A stretch of DNA of 64,000 nt. Origin: Schistosoma mansoni. Lineage: Eukaryota > Platyhelminthes > Trematoda > Strigeidida > Schistosomatidae. The stretch is from contig NC_031502.1 in the NCBI RefSeq assembly GCF_000237925.1, positions 5,305,296-5,369,295 of the forward strand, read 5' to 3'. The position numbers and the translations under genes were made by a program. Positions 25,401 through 32,200 of the stretch are shown here, piece after piece; position 1 is the first letter of the stretch, and each line of letters starts with the position of its first letter. Under the pieces are notes generated by a model, which saw only the letters and a list, made by a program, of their open reading frames with translations, was not told the DNA's origin and did not search any database.

Positions 25401-28400
25401 CTGTGTGCATACACACTATATTTTTTGTTTTCCTGAATGTTCATTCTAGTTGTTTATACCATATAAATGCATACACTTTTTTGTATAGAAAGAATCATTA
25501 TTATAACTCTCTTTTTGTTATTTTTGTTAGTTGGACTGTTACTTTTCATGTGATTTACACTGATCATGATAGATTTTTTGGTTTTCAAAAATATTTTTAG
25601 ATAGTGGAACAAAAAACAAGTTTTATGGTTGATTAGTGGAATTTAACACTTTTCTGCGTTAGACTTTCAGTTACAGTTTTAAGTCGTAAGTCTAATAGTA
25701 TAATTTAAAAATATCTACATCAAAATAATTTGAAGTAGGTTCAATTCGTATACGACCTGGTCTGAAAATTTTAGATAGCGTATTAGTCGAAATAATCCCT
25801 GTATTGATTACTAAAGAATTCCTTTCCTTTCATGTAAACTCAGATGATCAAAAATGGACTTTTTGTGAACCTGCTATTAAGTCCCGATGAGACTGGTGGA
25901 TATTGAAAAATACTAATCATAACACGTTTTGATCTGCTTGAATTGATGGGACCTTAGAATGCGGCCCAAACCTTTCATAGGTTTATGAATAAGGCCACCA
26001 GAAGAGTTGATCCTGTTTTTTAAACAGACGGTATTTTCATCGTTAGTTCCTTATTGAACAAATATTTCAAGTACCTCCCAACTTTACGTGATAGTCATCA
26101 ACTCTTAGATTTTATAGTACATCACATTGACTCATACGAAACCAAATTTTTTCGTGAAAAGGTTGACGCTATATTAAGATACTCCTAACAATATTCTAGT
26201 AAGAAGTTATGGCGTTTTGTGTGTATGTTGGATTTCTATGGACACTATACTTAAATGTAGAGCGTCCTACAACCTCTTACCAACCTACTCAGAGAAAATA
26301 AAGAGGATTTAAATTTCTCCCACGAAGTGAAAACTACCTTTCGAGATGCGAAAACAACATTATCGAGTGCTACTATGTTGACACACCTAAAAATCTCATT
26401 TTACAACTCAGTTGGTCTTATATATTGACGCATCACAAACTTCAGAAGGAGCGATTTCGCATTAATAACTAAACGATGAAATCACTCGTTTAATACTTTT
26501 CGAAATGTCTAAATCCTGCTCAAACATGTTTTCACGCGTCTAGTCGTGATCTATCAGTCATTTATTTATCAGTTGAACATTTTAGCTATTTGTCGCAAGG
26601 TCGTGATTTCAAGATTCTAACCGACCTCAAACGTATGTGGTATTCGTTTATTACCTCATCTGACAAGCACTCAAATCGCGTAGTCAGACGGCTAGATTTG
26701 ACATATCAATTCAACAAAGTAGCATCAATTAACGGAACATAGCTAAGCTCCAGTTAGATAATCCATATTTGAGAGCCTATATTAAATAGTCTAATTTAAC
26801 CCCTAAGACCATTCCTACTCCATTTTCGGATTCTGTCGTTTCTTCCCAACCGGCACTAACCGCTTATTTGTATCATAATAATGGAGAAAATTTGCAGCGC
26901 CTCTTTTCTCCATCACACTACAGCGTTCGGGCCTCGGTGGATTTTGTAATGTTACTTTTGCCGAAAGTGTTGCTTTTATGTTCCTGGATGAATAGATTTT
27001 CAACTTCCGTTTTACTTACACTATCACTACGGATCATGTATCCTAGTTTCAATCGATATTGTTTCGTGAGGTCACCCATCTCTTAGGAGTTCATTAATTT
27101 ACCACTACGGGCTACCGAGTAGCGAATAGTTTGGTGGGAATATTCCGATTTCAATTAAAAAGCTCGCTAATGTCACCGTTTGATACGACAAAATGGAGTG
27201 ATCCTTCCACCATTAGCTTTCTTTGGAATCCTATGTACAATTAAAGATGAGATGTACGACGGCCAAACTAGTATTCTACACAACCTTAATTTCACCCTTC
27301 TAGTTAATCAGTAAAAAAGGATAGACAAAAACCGATTTATCACATTTCTCAATCTGCTTATTTTAAGATATTCGAGAACTATAACCGTTTTTACCCGTGC
27401 ATACACTCGTCCCAAGCAAGTCATTAAACACCTAAGTGTGCTTAAATTTGTTTTTATTGTTGTCAGTGCAGTTAAGTACTCACTGAAATCACCGTACGGT
27501 TTGTACATAACATAAATACTCAATAAACAGCAAGCATAGCAATAAGGGAACTACCTTCATCGACCTATTCAAACCATCTTTTATGGCCAACAAACAGAAA
27601 AAGGTGGCATTAAGATAGATAAGCATGTCCTTCCTCGTCACCCACTGAGCTCTAAAGACAACACCAATACCTCTTCAAACCCATACCGTACAACCAGAAG
27701 TTAAAAAATAGTAACTAAACCCAGTCGCTATGTGAGTTTTGTCAACAAACTATTTTTTTGTATTATCTTCAGTATATATTCAAGGCAAACTAGTTTAGCA
27801 TTGAATATTTGCATGGTAACCTTCGATACTTTTTTGCATTGTTGATCCATCAATATATTGTCAATTGTATTACTTATGACTTGTCATTAAATGATACTTT
27901 TGTCTGATTTTTATAGTAGGGTAAAACTAGTTTGCTTGTGACCAATTCAAATATATTAGCTTCTGATTGAACACTACATACACCAAACATCTTTGGAGTA
28001 TTAAACTTCACTACAGTTATTCATTTCTGAGAGAGAAATTGAAATTCCTTTGGGTTTGATTCTTGAAATTGAAGTTATTGTATTTTTACGATGGTTATGT
28101 TTTATTGTCCCTTCAGTTTACTCTATGGTAAAAACGAGGTATAATGGCAATAATGTTAATAAATTATATGTCCTATATGACTTATGTACACTGTTGACAA
28201 GTATCAATAATAACAAAGGTGATATAGAATTCAAATACGAAAGCAATTGCTGAACGTAAATTTTCAACATTCAGTAATGTAGATAAACGATAAAAGATGA
28301 AAGAAATGCATATGAACTGGATTGACAGAAATAACTAAATTAATTTTATTAAACACGACTTAGCATTTATTATAATCAGACAGTAAAAGAAATCTACAGA

Positions 28401-29032
28401 GATGTGATGAATAAAGCAAGTGATAAATATTTATGCTCATACACACTCATTCAAAGCAATCAAGTTTACGAATTTATGTGTACAACATATCTCAAAAAGA
28501 TTAGATTCCTGAGACTTGTAACGAAATAGCCCCAAAACTAGTTACCTTTAGTGTGTAAGAATTTAATTCAAAAAAGTGACTGTATTCGAATATCATTAAC
28601 TCGAAAGGTATACAAAGAACATTGAGTAGACAGATGTACTATTTCATTTATGGTACAATAGTACCTGAGGAATAAGTGTATGAGGCTATAATACCGTACG
28701 CCCTTTAGGGAAACAAATATACGTTTTGTGTATATGGATGTCTAATAAGCATGTTATACTATGACCTAGTGGATAGACGTATAAAAATTTAACATGAATT
28801 TACAGAGTGAATGTATGTGAAAAAACGTAACATGTTGGTATGATTAAATAATAATTGTGTGAAAAATCGTAATAAATCGTCAATTGTTTTTTGCAGTACG
28901 ATAACTCGATAAACCTCAGCAGATGAATCAACAAGAATTTTAATATGACAATCAGGAATCTGCCAAACGATAAGTACATGCAATTAATTAAGAAATGACT
29001 TACATTTCCTGGGAATGAAACAGAATTGCTAG

Positions 29033-29112
<80 letters not shown>

Positions 29113-29234
29113 CGGACACCGCGCGTTCTAATAAAGTTGCAATACATTACTTACTTTGTCTCCTTATCCTTTTTTTTCTATATCTAGATGGCTAAGGATA
29201 AAAAGTCTCCAAATACTATTGGTAAGTTAATGTC

Positions 29235-29270
<36 letters not shown>

Positions 29271-32200
29271 GTAGGTATCAATGCCAAGGTTGGACTTGGC
29301 ATATAAGAGAAAGTATATATTTATTATTATTATGGTTACATTTGAACTAAGATTCTATTGGTTACTTTCCCCAAAGGTTTTGATAGAATGTTCCTTTATA
29401 GTTATTTGTACACCAGATGTAATTGTAATTGTCGTTTTGAGGAAAGCTAGGAACGGCCAAACCAAACCATCACATCAGTCCATGAAGTCATTGACTGTTG
29501 TACGAGCCCGTGTAGGTAAGTGCAGACTACCTGTTTTGGGTCTTCATGATTTGCATCACCAATGATTAGAGACTTTAAATGACATGACTCAGAATCGTTG
29601 GCAGTAATGCAGGTGCATTTACTCTTTCTCCCCCCTTAGATTTTAAGTTTCTTTGTGACTTAGACAAGTTTTTTTTTAAACTTATTCTTTTCAATCGTGC
29701 CCACTTTGTGGTCATAATTTTTCTACCATCAGTAATACTGTTACCACTTATAGTACTCGCTGTACTTATGCGGTGTAGCAACTTAAACTAATGGAAATAT
29801 GTGCCAGTTTCTACATTCTATATGAATGACTCACTAATTATACCTAGTTCATTATTTTCAATAAATCGGACGGAAGTATTTCTACATACTTTCTGTTTAC
29901 TACGTTATACATTTAATACTACAGAGTGCATGCCATGTATAGTCTAATTGTAAGGTATGATGTGTATTTGATTTTATTATAGCAAATGTTGTTTTTTCAG
30001 AAGTGTGCACTTTATGAATAAGTTTTCGGGTTCTTTTATCACATATAAATAGTTGCTGACCTTTAATAAACTAATAATAATGATTAAAATTATAACGACA
30101 CTATGAATAATATAAAACATAATAAACCGCACTCTGCCCACCGGGATCATTTGGAGAATGTGATGAACTGTTTCTTTCCTATTAATGTGTAACTACCTAA
30201 TTCTTGCAATATTGATACCTTTCGATATGAATCCTATGATTTTCAAATAGTTTGGAATTTATTTATGTTTTTATGATGTCAGTTTGTTGATATTGAATTT
30301 TTTCATTTCATTTTAATAATTCTCTAAATATCGTATTTAGTAATGCAAGTTTTCGAAAAAAATGTTATCTTTGTTTAATGGGTGAGTGAATTGTACCGAG
30401 TGGTTCAGTCTGAAGATGGTGTTCATCTTGGAATCAGAATCACTTTGAATACACATACATTCAAATTTTTTTCCCAATGATAATTATCATTTTCTAGTGG
30501 GTTAACACTTTTTTTCCATATTTCTATTCATAGCTTCAGCATTTGATCCTTTTAAACCGGACAGCGTGTGTCCTACTGTTCTTCCAGAAAATTCATTGAT
30601 TGGAGCAGATTTCGGTGCTGTACGTTAAACTCTAAGTAACATACTGTAAATGGTGTTTTACTGATACTAATCATTTTTATTGATTTTCCATAGAAATAAA
30701 ATAATCATAGTTTTTCAGGCATTTTATTAGTCAAAACTTGATCCATCTTCACAAATTATATGGGTAGTTGTAGCATAAACACTTGTTCATTCTAATCCTG
30801 TAGATATTGTTTCTACATTTTTAATCCTACAGTTTAATTAGGTTAACCGTTATCAATCAGGCATTGTATACAGTTAATCTGCTTACAATTTATATTAAAT
30901 ACAATCAATATCGAACAGTCCACTCATCGAAGCTCATATGCTAACACAAACTGATCAGAGTTAATCATGATGAATATCTACAATGGAAAAAGTCAAACTA
31001 CTTCACAAATAAAAATTGTTTCCGTAAACATTATTAATAATTGTTATTACTGTGAAATCGATTTATTTCAAATGCTTTATATAAAGAGATATTATATGTA
31101 ATATACATAGATTATCCTTCGAAAAACTGACCATTACATGGATTTAATAAGCCATGTTAGTATAAAACTTATCAGTTAAACTGTTAGTGGTAATTTTTTA
31201 AATTCACAAATAACGAATAGGTATTTGGACCCTCCAATGGTGAGCTATCGAATATGACTGATCCGTTTGGCAGCGATCCATTTACACCTTCAAGTACTTC
31301 ATTCATGATGAATACAGGTATGGCCAATAATAGAGAAATAAAGAATCATACGAGTTCTGTAAAGAAGTCTCCACCACCTCGACCAAAAACTCAACCAACT
31401 CCTGGTAAATCTATTCGAGCTTTCAAAGTAGGTATTGTTTCCTTGTTATTGAAAATATTGTGACATTTACATACAAGATTCTTTTGTATTTTTTGTTCTT
31501 TTCTAAGGAATTTTTACTTGCATTTACCTCAAGGAGTGATGTCCTAATGTATAAGGAGCTCTTTGGTATTATTTGATAAAGTTTTTCCCCTATTTCTGAT
31601 TTTCCAGTCCACTAATAACTTATTTATAGCAGTTGTTTTCAGATGCTTCGTATGCTCTAGTTAGTAACACTTGTCTAGTTGATGTCATTCCGTTGCGAAA
31701 TTCGATTGGATAACTGTCAACATCAGATTATGCTAACAGTAGTATTAAAGACTTATTCTGAATTAGAGGTTCGCCATATACATCCAGAAAACTCACTGCT
31801 TATGACTTTTGATATCTGTCTCACTTGCGATATTCTTCTGAAACAAACTCGAAGTTCCTGAATTCTCTTATTACAAATTTGTTTTTGGGTTGTCTTCTTT
31901 ATATGAAGGCTTCAAAGAGATAAACAGGTAAATCGATACGAGAATATCTTCTATTGTTCGACAGAATTAAATCTATGGTATAAATTTTGTTATTAAAGTC
32001 AATATTTGATAGAATCCGAAATTCTTTTGATGCACTGTAGATGACATGTCCACCTGTCTACCAAAGTATGAGTCTACCGCGTACCAGTCTTCTGTTTATT
32101 TTTATGAGTGCGAAACATGGTCATTAAGGATAAATATTTATAGATTGCTAATATTTGATCATAAGTGTCTTCGAAGCATTGTTCGTGTATTTTGGAACTA

